Origin: Vigna angularis
Taxonomy: Eukaryota; Streptophyta; Magnoliopsida; Fabales; Fabaceae
Reading direction: 5' to 3'
Assembly (NCBI RefSeq): GCF_016808095.1
Contig: NC_068975.1
Location: forward strand, 18,669,501 to 18,733,500
Length of the DNA stretch: 64,000 nucleotides
Shown in pieces: positions 48,320 through 64,000 of this stretch; position 1 is the stretch's first letter; each line of letters starts with the position of its first letter. The notes under the pieces were generated by a model that was not told the DNA's origin, did no database searches, and saw only the letters and a program-made list of their open reading frames with translations. A program made the position numbers and the translations under genes.

Positions 48320-48377
<58 letters not shown>
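48320..48377. repeat. (TA)n microsatellite
   Basis: About 29 TA units. Confidence 0.95.
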
Positions 48378-48385
<8 letters not shown>

Positions 48386-48399
48386 CAGAAAAATATTCA

Positions 48400-50760
48400 A
48401 AAGAAAATGAGTACTACAAATCCTACTATAGGAACCTACCTCAATTTTCACCACCTAAACTCCATCTACTATGAGTACGTGAGCTAGAGTTAGGATAACT
48501 TCAATGTGGATCTATTCAATGCATGACACTATTCTTACTAATATAGCATTCCTCCTAAGAACACCATATTCATATAATGTACATGATATCTATATTCATA
48601 TTCTACCATCACTTTATCCTCCTTTCTTTCTCTTAAACAAACATCATTCCATAGTGTTAGCATGAAACAACAAGTGCACCGATCGTAACATAGCAAGTAA
48701 TAAATATCGTTGTCACCTAAGAGGCTAGTGTAACACATGACAACTTATGCAATTCACAACTCAATTAGACAACAAAGTTGAGAAAAACACAATAGAAAAT
48801 CTTTTTTTTTTGTATTTTTATCAAACATTTGGTGTGTGAAAGAAATTAACATTCAGTATTTACAATTGTTGATATTAGATTTCATCAATTTTATTCTCAT
48901 TCATTTACAAACATCTATATTCTAATCCAAGTCAAAATCAACTCACAACTATACTTAAATCTCCTCCCTAGTGACTTTGAGCCTATGATAACTCATTAAG
49001 TTTCAATTTCTTGAATCCTTAACAAGTGAAGTAATGCCTTAAGTTCAAGATTCTTAAGATTATTGTTAAGAAGTGGATTTTAAGCCCAACTCAACCCCCA
49101 TAAAACCGGCTTGTAAGGTGAGGTTTTCACCCACTTATATATTATAAGTTGGCCTTATCTCTAGTCGATGTGGAACTTCCAATATACCCCCTTACACCGA
49201 GGTATAGACATAATCTCAAACGTGAGACTAGACATTATTGGATGGTCCAATAGCGGGTGGAACAACATGCTCAACAAAATTGTTCGGCATGATGGGAATC
49301 CAAGTGTGAGTCTAAGTTCCACATTAGATAGAAATGAGAAAATAGATCACTATATAAATATGAAAGACCCATTAACCCATAGCCTTAAGGTTTTGGGTAG
49401 AGAGTGGTGTCAATCCCTTATATGGTTGAACTCAAATGTCATTGGGCTCGAGATGATATCTATACCTCGGTGTGAGGGGGTGTGTTGGAAGTCCCACATC
49501 GAGTAGAGATAAGGCCAATTTATAATATATAAGTGGGTGCAAACCTCACCTTATAAGTCGATTTTGTGGGGATGAGTTGAGCTTAAAATCCACTTCTTAA
49601 CAATTACTAAGGAATCATGTTCTATCCTTAGAGACAATCTCCACTAGGTATTTAATTTCAGTTCTATGTTCAAAAGAAATTTTCCAATACCTTAAGAACC
49701 ACAAGCAAAGCCATGGGATTAAACCACTAAAAATATTATGCATAGAAATCAAATACTAACTTGAAGAAACTGAAACCATGAAAAAGATGAAGGTTATTTC
49801 CCAAAGCACCTAGTAGTTACTCTAAGCTTCAATCGTGTATCTCCTTTGCATTTCCACCTCCAATCTGCAGCCCATCTTCCTTTTCAACCCTAAAAGCGGA
49901 AAAACCACCATAGATGAAGGATAAGATCCAAGGAGAAGAAGGAAAACTTCCTAACACCCACAACAACCTCCAAAGGCCTTTCCAAGTACCTTGGTGAAGT
50001 CTCAATATGGTTAGGCACACTTGTTATATTCACAAAGTAGCAACTCTCTTCCAGGTCACCCACCTAATGTTGTTGACCACCGCCTGACGCTGTCGTGTAC
50101 TGCTCAACGCTGCTTTCTATAGTGGTTGTCTCGCCCAACGAGATAGGCTCTCACCTAGCTAGTGAGCCTTCTAGAGCCTAACCCTAATGTTATGTTGCCC
50201 ATCGAGTTGTAGTTGTGTTCGCTCTCACCCAACGAGCAAACCTCTTATGACTATTTGCCAAACTCAAATTTGACACTCGCTTAGTGGGAGTTTGGCTCGC
50301 CCAACAAGTTTTCATAAACCAGACACAAAAATTTGCATAACAAGTAGTACCCTTATACTAAATGAGTATTTTCTTCCTTAAACGAGTCAAAATCATAACC
50401 AATTTGATTAAAATAACTCATTAGAAGCTAAGAGTACCGCTCCACAATTTTAACCCTAATACAGAACTCAGAGATTAATTTAACACTAAACACTGAACCA
50501 TAAACCTTAATTCAACACATATTTACTGATTCAACCAAATTTTCACCCAATCAACCAAATATACAAGTGAAACATACCAATTCAACAATCAATTCATAGA
50601 GCACCAAATAATCAATTCAGATTATACAAATCAATCTTGCAAAGATTAAGATTAACCTTCCTTACCTCAATTAAATAACCTCTTAACCCACAATTTCTCC
50701 ATAGAGCTCTATTCCTCATAGGATGACCTAATAAGATAAATAAAACCCCAATTAGAAATT
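48400..50760. mobile_element. Degraded LTR-retrotransposon DNA
   Basis: No ORFs. The text around AAGTGCACCGATCGTAAC (48671), followed by CTAACA..AAGTAATAAAT and a long CT-rich region with TCGCCCAACGAG and GCTCGCCCAACAAG motifs (50140-50310), recalls legume gypsy-type LTRs. It is interrupted by the MITE at 49063-49603; the sequence on either side (CTTAAGATTA / TTACTAAGG) joins smoothly. Boundaries and superfamily are uncertain. Confidence 0.35.
49063..49603. mobile_element. MITE, copy B (541 bp)
   Basis: Ends TTGTTAAGAAGTGG / CCACTTCTTAACAA are perfect inverted repeats. Flanking TTA occurs on both sides (49060-49062, 49604-49606), which fits a 3-bp PIF/Harbinger-type duplication, although the exact border is ambiguous because the TIR end is also T/A-rich. 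The arms match copy A (GTGAGGTTTGCACC, CGATGTGGGACTTCC types). Confidence 0.8.
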
Positions 50761-53700
50761 TAAACAAATCACCATGATCATAGAATAACAAAGATTCACT
50801 ATGAGTGCATTTAAGTCACATGCAATGCATCACAACCCATATGAAAACTTAATTATTTAATGATTTTATGATAGTTTTATAATTTAATAGAATATTTCTA
50901 TAAACCTAGTGCCAATTTAGATTTTTTTTTCATATTTCATGAAGTTTATTTTTTATCATAGGTTTGGTATGATCCCTTATGATTTTTACTCTTTTATTTT
51001 ATTTTATTCTTATAATATTTTTTTAATGTTATGACAAATGAATGATGGACTTTGGCATGTCAACATAGTTAAGATGTCAAAGTTCACAATGATCTCTAAC
51101 ATGACCTTATTTAAAACCTAGTGTTACTTTGAATCCTTGAATAACGAATATGTAGAGTAAATTATAAATCACACCTAAGATGAAGAAAACATAAGATATA
51201 TAATTTTGTAAATGAATAAACCATCTTTTATATTATGCAAGGTAAAAAAAAAAATTGTTTGCATATATCTAGAGATTCATATAATTCATTCATGCAAAAA
51301 AGAAAAACAAAATATATATACATTACAAGAAAATCATTAAATAACAATCAAATTTAGAGATCAAAATAATTAATCATTGTATTGACTAAGTTGGACACCA
51401 TTTTATATATGAAAAGTTATTGATATCTAAAATAGTCTCTATTATTAATAAAAAAAATTTAATTAATTTGTAAAATAGAGTCTTAACTTCAACTACTAAA
51501 AGTTTAGCTAAAACATTGATACATAATGTTGGAAGTAGTTACATTTATGTTGTGTGGAGACTATGGTGGAGCTTGTGTTTCAGTTTCTATGGTACAACCT
51601 ATTGCTCAATCACAATCTAAATTAGTGGTGGATAATCATTTATGTTGTGAATGAATCTTCTCTTTTTAAAAATATAGATGGTTGTGTGCAAGTTCAATCA
51701 TTCCTTGGCTATATACCTTCTTGGAGGATGTCACTCATATTATAAATAGTTTGCAAGATTTACAACCTTTAGATTTAAGTCATAGTAGTTCAGTAACAGT
51801 TCCTAAGCTTTTGACATATAAGGAGACTTATTTTGTAGAGGAATTGAAATAGTTTCTAAATGGGATAATGTGCTTGATGAGAGGGTTCAAACTACAAGAA
51901 AATCTGGTATGGCCAAAAAAGTTTAAGACTAAATTCTCCAAAGCAAAACCTTTTAAAAATTAAAGGTCTTTTTTGGAATTTGAGAGGATTTATTAATGAT
52001 AAATTTTTAATAGGCTGAGAAATTTGTCTTTTTTCTAGTTTATAGAGTTCAAAGTATGGTATAATTTTCGTCAAGGAAATCATGGAGTGTTTTTTTCTTT
52101 TCATAAAAAGTAGTTTTTAAGTTATGTATGTGATGTAATTTTATCATGGGTTTGTTGTAATCTTTCCAGGTTTTTATTTTATTTTCTTTTCTTTCTTTTG
52201 ATAAAATATGTATGTAATGTCATCGATGTCTAACATGAACTTATTTGAAAATTATTTTTTCACCAATGTTCAGTGTAAATGATTGTTTTCTCATTCAATA
52301 TTGAAAAAAGTAATTTTCAATGAATTTCATATAAACTTTTTTAATTAATGACTTTTGTAGTTTTTCTATCAATATATATATAGACATTATTTTTCAATCC
52401 ATGTTAACAAATGTTATGTTTTATTCAAATTTAGTATTAGTTTTATCTATTATTAACTTCAAAAAATTTAGTCAATCTTACACTTAATTGGGTTTTCCAA
52501 TGCGAGTGAAGAAAATATTTTAAGCACGTTGATAAACAAAGTTGTACAATATATGACGAAGACCATATGCATGGTGTCAATTATCGAACACTTGGTATTG
52601 GATAGCCTGCAACCAACGTGATAACCTTTAGATACTTCAAGAAAGACTATGAGACCGGAGATTGGATATCGCCTACCGACATCTCTGCATGCCTGTTAAG
52701 GACATTCCATTGTCATAAAACTTAGTAAAAGACAAGCTAGCTTTACAAGCAAGTTGGCCGTTAATGGATTCATAACTGTGGCATTGGAATGAGGCTCATG
52801 GTCAACGAGATATGCATATAAATATTAGTTTAATAATGGTTTGCCTTTACTTTTGCATTTAACACACATTTAACCATAATTTGATCAAGTGTTGACTTGA
52901 GCGTTGAAGAATATTTTCCAAACACTCTCTATGGACGATAGAAGAAAAGATCTCACATACGGATAATGAATTCATGAAGAAAGATAACTTTATTAAAGTA
53001 TTAAAAAAACAAAAAATTAAATAAAAAAAATCTAACTAACTACTTGAAAACAAAATTTTAATTAATATTAATTGAAATAATTATAGTTAATATAAATAAA
53101 ATAAATTTGTCTCATTCTATTCGAGAAAAAATCAATGTAAATTTTTTTTGAGAGAAATGATTTCAATCAATATTAATGAAAAAATATCACAAAGTAATAT
53201 TTTTGAAATATTAAATATAATTTAATATTAAAATAAATTTTTAAATTTAGTAGCATACCAAATAATCTATAACTTAAAGAATTGAATTTTGGGTGAATAC
53301 CTTGAGGTCCCACCAAGAGTCAAAGACCTAATTATAACGGTAAAAGAAAAAGTGCCCTTACATGAATAGTAGTAATAAAGTGAAATGATATAACTTTTTT
53401 ATTTATACATGAATACGAATCAGTGAAGCCAAATGTGCATTAATAAAAGACACAAATAAGAATGAAGTGACATGAATTAGAGAAGAAACTACAAGGAAGA
53501 TAAGTACAAGATTACCCCCACAAGTTGGATATTAATTCCTTATTAATAATTTAAGTGATTATAAAATGGATGGTGAAAATATATCACAAAACAAATAAAA
53601 TTAAACATGTTTGGAATAATTTATGATAAACAACCTAAGATAATGAATGTTCGTGGAGGAATATGAAATCTTTGTCCATCTTCATAAGTCAAGTTCAAAC

Positions 53701-54604
53701 AGTGTGTCTATTAGGAATTTGACCTTCAATTCAACGTAGCAAGAGGAAAAAAAATGTAAAAAACAAGAGTCGCTTACTTTAAAACTATTATAATTTCATT
53801 AAGATGAACTAATATTTTTCTGTTACAAGGCATGGGCGATGCAATTGAGAATACCTTTGATTTGTGGCGTTTGTCATTAAAAAATTGTATTGATGATTAA
53901 TAGTTCGAGTTGCTCAAAGTTTGATGCATAAAAAGAAAATTCTTAGGTTATAAAAAGTGCTCACATTTGGCTTTTTGTGTTAGTATAACATGTTTGTTTT
54001 ATTTGTTTATTTGAACCCGAATTGTACAAACTTAATAGTATGCAAATGAATAAAATTTATCAGTATCACTTTAACCAAAAAATAAGTAATCAACAAGAGT
54101 TTCAAATATATATTATAAAGAAAGTGACATTTCTAAAGCGAATCGGAGAATAATAATATGTATACCATCCCAAAATATGTAATTTTTAATTTCATAAAAC
54201 ATACAACTTATTTAATATCTATAATTAACCTATATTATTTGTTTTATATATAAATATAAATAAATCATAAATTATACTTAATTGCCCGCATTTCTTCCAA
54301 GACTTATATTTTTGAAATTACTTTCTCCTTTAGAACATAACAATACAAAGATAATTAACTCGATTTCATCATTATATGAGTGACAATACATTATTTGAGT
54401 TACAATATATTAAAGATAAACTAAGTTACATGAACAAGGAGAAAGAATAGATACGACATCTCTTTCACTAATTCCCACATCAGATGATAGTCTAAGTCAT
54501 ATGAAGGACCAAATAGATGTCTTGACATATTTTTTTTGTACACATAATGAATTTTTTCATTTGAATGACAACTTAAAAATGCAAAACCAATAATCATATT
54601 AAAT
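50761..54604. other. AT-rich intergenic DNA
   Basis: No intact gene. A LINE-like remnant lies at 51540-52040; the rest (including a less AT-rich patch at 52530-52830) shows no recognisable homology or RNA gene. Confidence 0.55.
51540..52040 (+). mobile_element. Possible LINE remnant (ORF1 end / endonuclease start)
   Basis: Near 51945-52010 the plus strand reads LLKIKGLFWNLRGFINDKF, which resembles the first strand of the plant L1 endonuclease (I-L-x-W-N-x-R-G). It is preceded by stop-ridden text. Short and weak; recognised by one motif only. Confidence 0.3.
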
Positions 54605-57600
54605 TATACATATCTCATTGATCTAAGCACAAAATTTTGATTTTTGGATGTGAAAAATTGGAGCGATTCAACTTCTAGACTGACTCCGCTATTTTATACT
54701 ATGTTTTCATCATCCAAAGTCTTGATATAGAATGTGCAATTATTGATTTCATAACATGTATAACATACGGTATCAAACTTTAAACCATTTGCAAGCCACA
54801 ACAAAGTCTTAGAAGAGTATGACTCTTTGTCAACTTCAGATTTGAACCAAGACATGAATGTTCTGTTATGTTCCATCAACTTCCATTTCTCTTATTGTCT
54901 TGGATTTTTATCCTTCACAATGACTTTATGTGCTTACAAAAAAGGGATCACCTCATCTGTGTTGTTCAATATGTACAGATGTGCTTGCATTAATTTTTCG
55001 CGATCTTTCGTCACCACATTCACACCTCGGATGTTTTTACTTGTAGAACATCTATTCAACCATGATGTATTGAATTTCTTTAGACATGTAATCTGAAAAA
55101 AACTTAACACTTTCTTCAACAATATACCTTTCAATCATTAAACCTTCGGGATGATATGAATTTTGACGTACCCTTTCAAAATCTTCATATAATGCTCAAT
55201 AGGATACATCCATCTTAAGTATACTGATCTACACAACTTGATTTCTTTAGCCAAATGAATAAGTAAATGTACCATGATGTCAAAAAAAGATGGAGGGAAA
55301 AACATCTCTAGTTGACACAAGACGATAACAATCTCGCCTTGAAGTTTATCAAACTTTGCAAGATCGATGACTTTACTACAAATTGACGAGAAAAATAAAC
55401 ACAATCGAGTTATGGTCTGCCTAACATTTTTGGGAAAAATTGCACGAAGAGCCACCGATAACAATTGTTGCATTAAGACGTGGTAATCGTGAGAATTCAT
55501 GCCAATAAGCTTTAAGTCCTGCATCGACTATAAACTCTTAATATTTGAAGACTATCCTTATGGTACCTTCACACTCTTTAAACAAAGGAAAAATCTTGTC
55601 TTCTCATGTTTGGACATTGTTTAACATGGGGAGGGCAAATAAATACGTTAACCAACCTTTCTTGGTCCCAAGTCTTCTCGGATCTTCATGTCAACTAAAT
55701 CCAAACGAGCATTCACTCCATCTTTTGTCTTTCCTTGAATGTTAAGTGGTGTACAAATCAAGCTATCACACACATTCTTCTCTACATGCATCACATCTAT
55801 GCAATGTCTAACATCTAACTTAGACCAGTATGGAAGATAAAAGAATATTGATTTCTTCTTCCAAGGACTCATTACAGATGACTTCTTGGATGTTTTCCCA
55901 AATACATGGTGTACGTTATTAACTTTTTCAAGAATTTGAAGGTCAGGAACTGGATTTGGTGCATCGTCTTTCACTTAATGTCCATTGAATTCTTTTTTTA
56001 ACCTTCGATATGGATGATTACATTTTAAAAACCTTCGGTGATGCAGATACGTCATCTTTCTTCCCTGTTTCAATTGATGTTATAGTGCTTTCTTCACATA
56101 TAAGACATGCTTTATGACCTTTGATATTGTATCCTGAAAAATTACCGTAAGCTGGAAGTCATTAATGGTGCAAAATAAAATTGTATGCATCATGGAAGTT
56201 TCACAATCGTAGGCATCAAATATTTCAACCCCATCAACCCACAAAAACTTCAAGTCTTCAACTAATGGGCTGAGATAAACATCTATGTCATTTCCAAGCT
56301 GATTTGGACTAGATATCATCATAGACAACATCATGTACTTTTTCTTCATGCACAATCCAGGAGATAAGTTGTAAACTATCAATATAACTAGCCAACACTT
56401 GTGATTGATACTTAAAATACCAAATGGGTTCATTCCAACAATGGCTAAACCAAGCTTAACATTTCTACATTCTTGACCCAATTAGGGGAATTATTGATCA
56501 ATATTTTTCCATTGCTTTGAATCAGCTGGATGACGAAGCAACCCATCAGTTGTTCTCTCATTTGCATGACATCTAAGGCTTTTAGCGTCTTTTAGATTCG
56601 AAAACAAACGGTTAAGTCTGGCCATAATTGGAAGGTACAAAATTACTTTCAAAGCAGAACCCTTTTTTTTCTATTTGACCATAATCTTCACTGTTACTTT
56701 TTGACTTGTGTCGTGATAACCCACATTTTGGACACTTTTTCAAAAATTCAAAGTCTTTCCTATATAATATGCTATCATTGGGACATGCATGTATCTTTTT
56801 ATGCTTCATACCCATCGAACAAAGAATTTTCTTTCCATCATAATTGCGAGTGAGTAATGTATTTCCATCTAGTAGTATTTCATTCAACAGTGTCAACAAT
56901 TATGTGAAACTCTTATCAGTACATTAATTGGTCGCCTTCAAATTCATGAGCCTAACACTACACAACTGTGTGAACTTTGTTGAACTAAGATACAAAGGAG
57001 TTTTTGCATCAGTGGACATCGTCTTAGACACATGAGCTTGGGCAAAATTTGTTGTGCCAACATCCCATATCATGTCCTCTAATTTCTCTTCTTCTGGTCG
57101 ATCTTTCATGATGGAATCAATAACATTTTTAGTTTGGGAGATATTCGGAAAGTGTATTTCTTTGTCGTGTCATATCCATGTTGTATAACATCGTAGGAAA
57201 CCATCACATATAAGATGTTCCCTAATTTGGGTTGTGTTCAACATTCTCCCATTCAAATAGTTGACACAAGGACAGCTAAATTTCACTTCATCATCACTTC
57301 TACCCTTATTACATTGTCCAAATTGTATAAATTTATCTACCCCTCTCTCGTACTCAACACTAATGCGTGGTGAATTAATCCAATTTTGACCCATACATAT
57401 ATATTCTGAAATTGTCCACAAAATTTCAATACAAAAATAAGCTTTGTATTGATCATTTAATGGGAAATTAAGGTTAATTCAATTCAATCATACAAGCGTA
57501 CAATTAGGCTTTGAAATAATCACATATCTGACAAAAGTTTTTACAACCTACTAAAAAATTAAATCCTATTAAAAAGTAAACTTTAAACAATAAAATAAGA

Positions 57601-58395
57601 ACCTGGGAGTGTGAAAGGCCAATAACAATGGACAACTCGCGTTCAGAACAATAGAAAATTCAACTGTGCAAAATACAAACAAAACATTAGTTTTAGGAAC
57701 AAAAACAAACACCAAAACGCAAAAAAAAAAAACAGAAAATTAACCTCTACAAGTGGAGAATCGCAATAACCAACGTAAAAAGAGGTTTGGGACGATTTTG
57801 ATCGGTGAGAATGGTTGCTAAACCTTCACGACGACAATGGAGATGATAAAAATGATGTTGAACGGTGAAAAATGAAAAAAAGACTTGTATTACCTCGGTT
57901 CAAAGTAGGGTCCATGGCTTCGGTTCTAAGGGTTTTGCAAAGGGGATATAACCGAGGCCATAGACCCTTTCCCAAAAAGTTGTCAGTTGATCAGTAGAGT
58001 GTAGAGGGGAATGTTAGGGTTTTTTAGAGGGTTTATGGAGTCAGTTCTGCAAACAACTGAGGCCAAAAGTCCTTTACAGATATATTTGTTAGGGTGTAAA
58101 GGGGGAATGTCAGTTTGAGCAGAGGGTCTATGGTCTCAGTTTTGAAAATAACTGAGGCCAAAAACCCTACATAGAGATTAGGTCAGTTGATAAGTCTTTG
58201 CTTGACAGGTGCATAGACCCAATGGTAGCGGTTGTCTTCGGAACCGAGGCCATATATCCTCTATTGCTTGTTTGATTTGGAACCGAGACATATATTGTCG
58301 CGAAAATTTAAAAAATGTCACCGCGCCATGTTATGCTTCAATTTTTCGTAAACCAAAGCATAATGGACGTGTTAGTATCCCTTTTTTTACTAGTG
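54605..58395 (-). mobile_element. CACTA element, second copy, 3' truncated
   Basis: The 5' end is at 58395 (minus CACTAGTAAAAAAAGGGA). The next 100 bp match the 5' end of the 18-kb element (ATTATGCTTCGGTT-type, GCGCGGTGGC-type). Subterminal AACCGAGGCC/CCTCGGTT motifs run to about 57890. Homology to the 18-kb element stops inside the DUF4216 region (about 54605, at S-M-R-Y), so ORF2, protease and 3' end are missing. Compared with the third copy, this one lacks about 370 bp of subterminal DNA near 57880. Confidence 0.85.
54680..57394 (-). pseudogene. TNP2-type transposase of the second CACTA copy, inactivated
   Basis: Starts MGQNWINSPRISVEYERGV at 57394. It matches the 19.5-kb copy block by block: CPCVNYLNGRMLNTTQIREH, IHACPNDSILYRKDFEF, DIDVYLSPLVEDLK, DVRHCIDVMHVEKNVCDSLI and MDLKLIG-type QDLKLIGMNSHDYHVLMQQL. 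It ends in FYIKTLDDENIV. At least seven frame breaks or stops separate these blocks (for example near 57169, 56923, 56610, 56080, 55975, 55647 and 55137). It is non-functional. Confidence 0.85.
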
Positions 58396-58399
58396 CATT

Positions 58400-58438
<39 letters not shown>

Positions 58439-58707
58439 TTATATATAGACATATATATACGATCATTGTAAGTGAAAATCATAATCACAACACACAAACA
58501 TAAGCTAGTGAATATTGTCGATAATTCCAACTCCAAAATATTATATCATCTTCACAGCATACATAATCAATAAAATAATTAACTTTACTTCACACATAAT
58601 ATTCTCCATCCTCTCTTAGATTAACAATTCAACATTAACCTTCAAATATCTACATAATACAATCCTAATGGCTCAATACTAATAAATTAGTCACAACGTA
58701 AACATTT
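56631..58707. repeat. Tandem duplication, copy A
   Basis: Runs from GGAAGGTACA within the transposase to AACATTTG in the DNA beyond the CACTA end. The same order of sequence is found at 58708-61174. Confidence 0.85.
58396..58707. other. CACTA-flanking DNA, duplicated at 60811-61174
   Basis: After the CACTA end comes a (TA)n tract (about 58400-58437), then ACGATCATTGTAAG..., TAAGCTAGTGAATATTG and ACGTAAACATTTG. The same non-CACTA text follows the third CACTA copy. It ends abruptly at 58707 against transposase sequence. Confidence 0.8.
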
Positions 58708-58708
58708 G

Positions 58709-60951
<2,243 letters not shown>

Positions 60952-61174
60952 ATATATATACGATCATCGTAGGTGAAAATCATAACCACAACACGCAAAG
61001 GTAAGCTAGTGAATATTGTCCCTAATTCCAGCTCCAAAATATTATATCATTTTCACAGCATACGTAATCAATAAAACAATTAACTTTACTTCACACATAA
61101 TATTCTTCATCCACTCTTAGATTTACAATCCTAATGGCTAAATACTAATAAATTATTCATAACGTAAACATTTG

Positions 61175-62270
61175 AATTTTTCTTCCCGATAGCCAATGCA
61201 GTGGGTGACTCAGCCTCTGCATCTGTCATGTCTCTATCCTACCTCGCAAGAGTTATAGTTATGGGTTTGAGAATTAGAACTCACAATTCCAACAAGACCA
61301 AGATAATGTAAATTTCTATATCTACGAGATAAAATCCTTCATTTGGCTCTCACCACCAGAAACCATACTTTACATGTGTTTGATACTAGCAGAGTGAGGA
61401 TAGCTCGTATACATAATCCTATCTTAATAAACTATCTATCATTACTACACATCAATGTATTACTTCTATCTTATAATTTACAACAATTCATAATACCACA
61501 TAAGAATTCAAATAGTTTACTCTACCACAATATTTATAATAAAAGTTCATCGTTTAAGTTGTGACAAATTTTTTTCTTAAGACTATGAGACAGATATCTC
61601 CAACCAAAGACTTTTAAATGAAAATACGAATGATTAAAGTAAAGAACTATGTCTTACAAATCATGTATAAAAGTTTCAGGTCAATCCAATGGTTAACTAA
61701 ATAGAAACAAAGGTTTTACTGAGACAATTCCAAACAAACAAAAGCAGAGACCTTCTTCAAATTTCTCTTAAAATCACGAAAGTTATTTCTCTAACCACTG
61801 ACTTATAATTACCAATCATAGAGGTCATATTGAAGAAATATGTATTATGGACTATGTGTAAAAAATTCAATTTCGTCCAATGATTAAAAGTAAAAAGATA
61901 GGGTTTTACCGAGATCACACACATTCCAACATTTAAGATCTCATTCCATTAACTCATCTGAATTACTCAAAACAAGTTTTATTGTCACAATTTTTTAATC
62001 AAGATAACTCATAACTTTAGATAATTGAAATATTGTAAAATATAAATAAATAAGATCTAAGTATATAACAAAAATCAATTTACACAATAATTCACACAAT
62101 ACTTACTAAGAGAAAGAGATATATGAAAGCATACAAATATAAAACATATCAAAACATGCCAAATAAACCTAAAAATGCTTCAGATAATATTTTTTCTTTC
62201 CCTTACCTTTAAGTAGGTTTTCCCAAAGCTAAAATTCCTTAGCTTAATAGATTGAACTATTCATAATTAG
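61175..62270. other. Repeat-like DNA, possibly degraded LTR
   Basis: Two related segments (about 61660-61800 and 61850-61950) share GG(T)TTTTAC(C/T)GAGA and C(A/G)TCCAATG(G/A)TTAA text, suggesting an internal duplication such as within an old LTR. No ORF of known family. Confidence 0.3.
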
Positions 62271-64000
62271 AGACTTTGTTTAAAATTTTGGATTTGTCTA
62301 AAATGCTCCTTATTATCTCAGCTACTCAGCGTTGCGATCAATTTCCATCATTCTCTTCTTCTTCCTTTATGTTTGGGATGAAAATAATTTCACCAAATCT
62401 TATTCTTTTATCTTTCATGAAGGGAAGACTTTTCCCCAATCCTTCATTTCATCAAGATGACCCAATCTGTCACTACCATATGTCCTTTTTCAGCCCTCTT
62501 TTCTCTCTTCATGCAAAGGTTTTTTAGCAGGATCTGCCATCATCGCACCACACCGCGACTATCTTGACTAGGGCGTGTCATCGGATGCGTCATTGGTGCA
62601 GTCCTTCCCCGTTCCTAGGCCTAGATTTAAGTGCGGTAGACATCGGTGGGTTGCCTAAGCATTATGTATGATTGTGTCACCATCGCACTTACCAAAATCT
62701 CACAGGCGCTTCGCCGTTGTGCCTGCTATATCTGCTAGTTGCAACAACAAATCCGATTGGGCAACCCTAGTTTGGATCAAATTTTGAGATTAACTTGATT
62801 TATGTTAGGATTGTTTTGGCTCTTCCATGTTTTTGATTGTATTTGTCTTGTTTTAGGTTTATGTTATTCTGTGAAGAAAAGAGAAGATGAAGACGGAGTA
62901 TTATGGAGCTGGAAATAAAATTGTTGATGCAAGCACAATGATTTGAAGCTGTGTTGATGGAGATTTGGTAATGGATTCACATAATAATAGGGAAGAAGAT
63001 GATTGAGTCTATGACATAAGTGGAATGAGAGAAAGAAAAATATAGGAGAAACATGTTATGTGTGTATGTGTTGCATGAACATGGGTTAATTGAGAATTTT
63101 GTGTGCTTGGTGAGGAGGTGAGTCTTGTGGTTGAAGATATGAATGATGTGTTGTATTTGTGGAAGAAGATTACGAGGACTGATGAATGATTAAGTTGTCT
63201 ATGATAATCATGTATAATCATAGGTTTTGCAACATGTTTTGTCACTAATTTGCAAATAATGGGTAGAAAAAAATAAAATGAGTAGGATCACAGTTTGAAA
63301 ATGTAAGATAAAAGATAAATACAAATAGAAGAGTAAAAAAATTGAAGGTTTGACATGGATAAAATACAAGTAAAAAGAATAAAAAGAATAATAGTTAAAT
63401 ATTAACGGATTATATTTATTTATTTTTATTATTTTAAATACTTTTCTTACAAGGTGTATTTTAACTCTGTTTTAAATATCTCATGTTTATCTAAAAATAT
63501 GATGTTTTCAATTTGTTTTAAAATTGACTAGAAATATTGGAAAATATAATATAGTATTCATACAAATCATACAGCGTGAAGAAATATGTGTAATAACTGA
63601 AAGTAAAATAAATACAATGAAAATACGTTATCTCAAAATAAGAGCTTAAAATTAATTAGAAATACCTTAAAATATATTTTATCAATCAAACATATTTCTA
63701 ATAAAATTATCTTTTAAACTTGTTGACTGTGTTATTTACATTTATAAATTAGTTTAACCGATAATTTCATCATATATTTATAATTCAAGAACTAGCCTAC
63801 TTTTTAGTTTTTACTAAAAATGTAGATACTTAAATCGAAAATTCAATGTTTAAATTGATGATGGAGGTTTTATTGATGAATCACAAATGGATGAAGTTGA
63901 GCTTTCAGCTTTTTATATTGATAAGTGTCATCTATCAAGTAATAATGTATTGATTCAAGTTTCTATTTGAACTTTCCAAAAAAAAGAAGAAGAAGGAATT
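62271..64000. other. No recognisable gene or element
   Basis: A less AT-rich stretch at about 62520-62760 and GA-rich DNA at 62880-63120 show no family resemblance in any frame. The rest is AT-rich. Confidence 0.55.

Overview
This window is from a plant nuclear genome. The evidence is AT-rich DNA, GT-AG introns, one intact plant hnRNP gene, and a dense, nested set of plant transposable elements: Ty1/copia, Ty3/gypsy, CACTA, Mutator-like (MULE), hAT-like and MITE. Several repeats look like families I recall from legumes, so a phaseoloid legume (Phaseolus/Vigna/Glycine relatives) is my best guess; that placement is recall, not a search.

Layout. 1-2150 is a decayed gypsy-type LTR region containing a 49-base C homopolymer. 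5284-8900 (minus) holds the only apparently intact host gene, a two-RRM hnRNP. It has an intron ending directly at the ATG and a 14-nt final coding exon. 11.6-14.9 kb is an LTR of about 2.2 kb with TATA box, primer-binding site and a six-copy hairpin tandem array. 14.9-18.2 kb resembles an Ogre/Tat-type gypsy remnant. 18225-26320 is a CACTA-ended unit carrying a decayed TNP2 transposase, a second transposon ORF and a Ulp1-like protease; its two ends and flanks do not match each other. 26.3-28.3 kb is a copia gag split by a clean solo LTR (target duplication GTAAT). 31.2-34.9 kb is a decayed copia pol interrupted by a hAT-like MITE. 35.7-36.0 kb is a pseudogene fragment resembling a plastid Ycf45/SpoIIIAA-type ATPase.

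36433-44799 is a complete MULE of about 8.4 kb, with TIRs of about 180-190 bp and a near-perfect 9-bp target duplication. It encodes a decayed MuDR-type transposase on plus. On minus it carries a plant-mobile-domain (MAIN/MAIL1-like) gene and a 'putative plant transposon protein' gene. Its non-coding DNA holds 22 copies of a 12-bp palindrome (consensus GTAATCGATTAC), arranged as 11 pairs. Ten of the 11 pairs are spaced exactly 21 bp centre to centre. A hairpin of about 175 bp lies between the divergent genes. I consider this organised, helically phased array plus element-encoded accessory proteins the strongest candidate for an undescribed system in the window.

44.8-50.8 kb holds three MITEs and LTR debris. 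54.6-61.2 kb contains two further CACTA copies (minus), generated by a tandem duplication that copied the CACTA 5' half together with its flank. The remainder is AT-rich DNA without recognisable genes. I saw no tRNA, rRNA or CRISPR.
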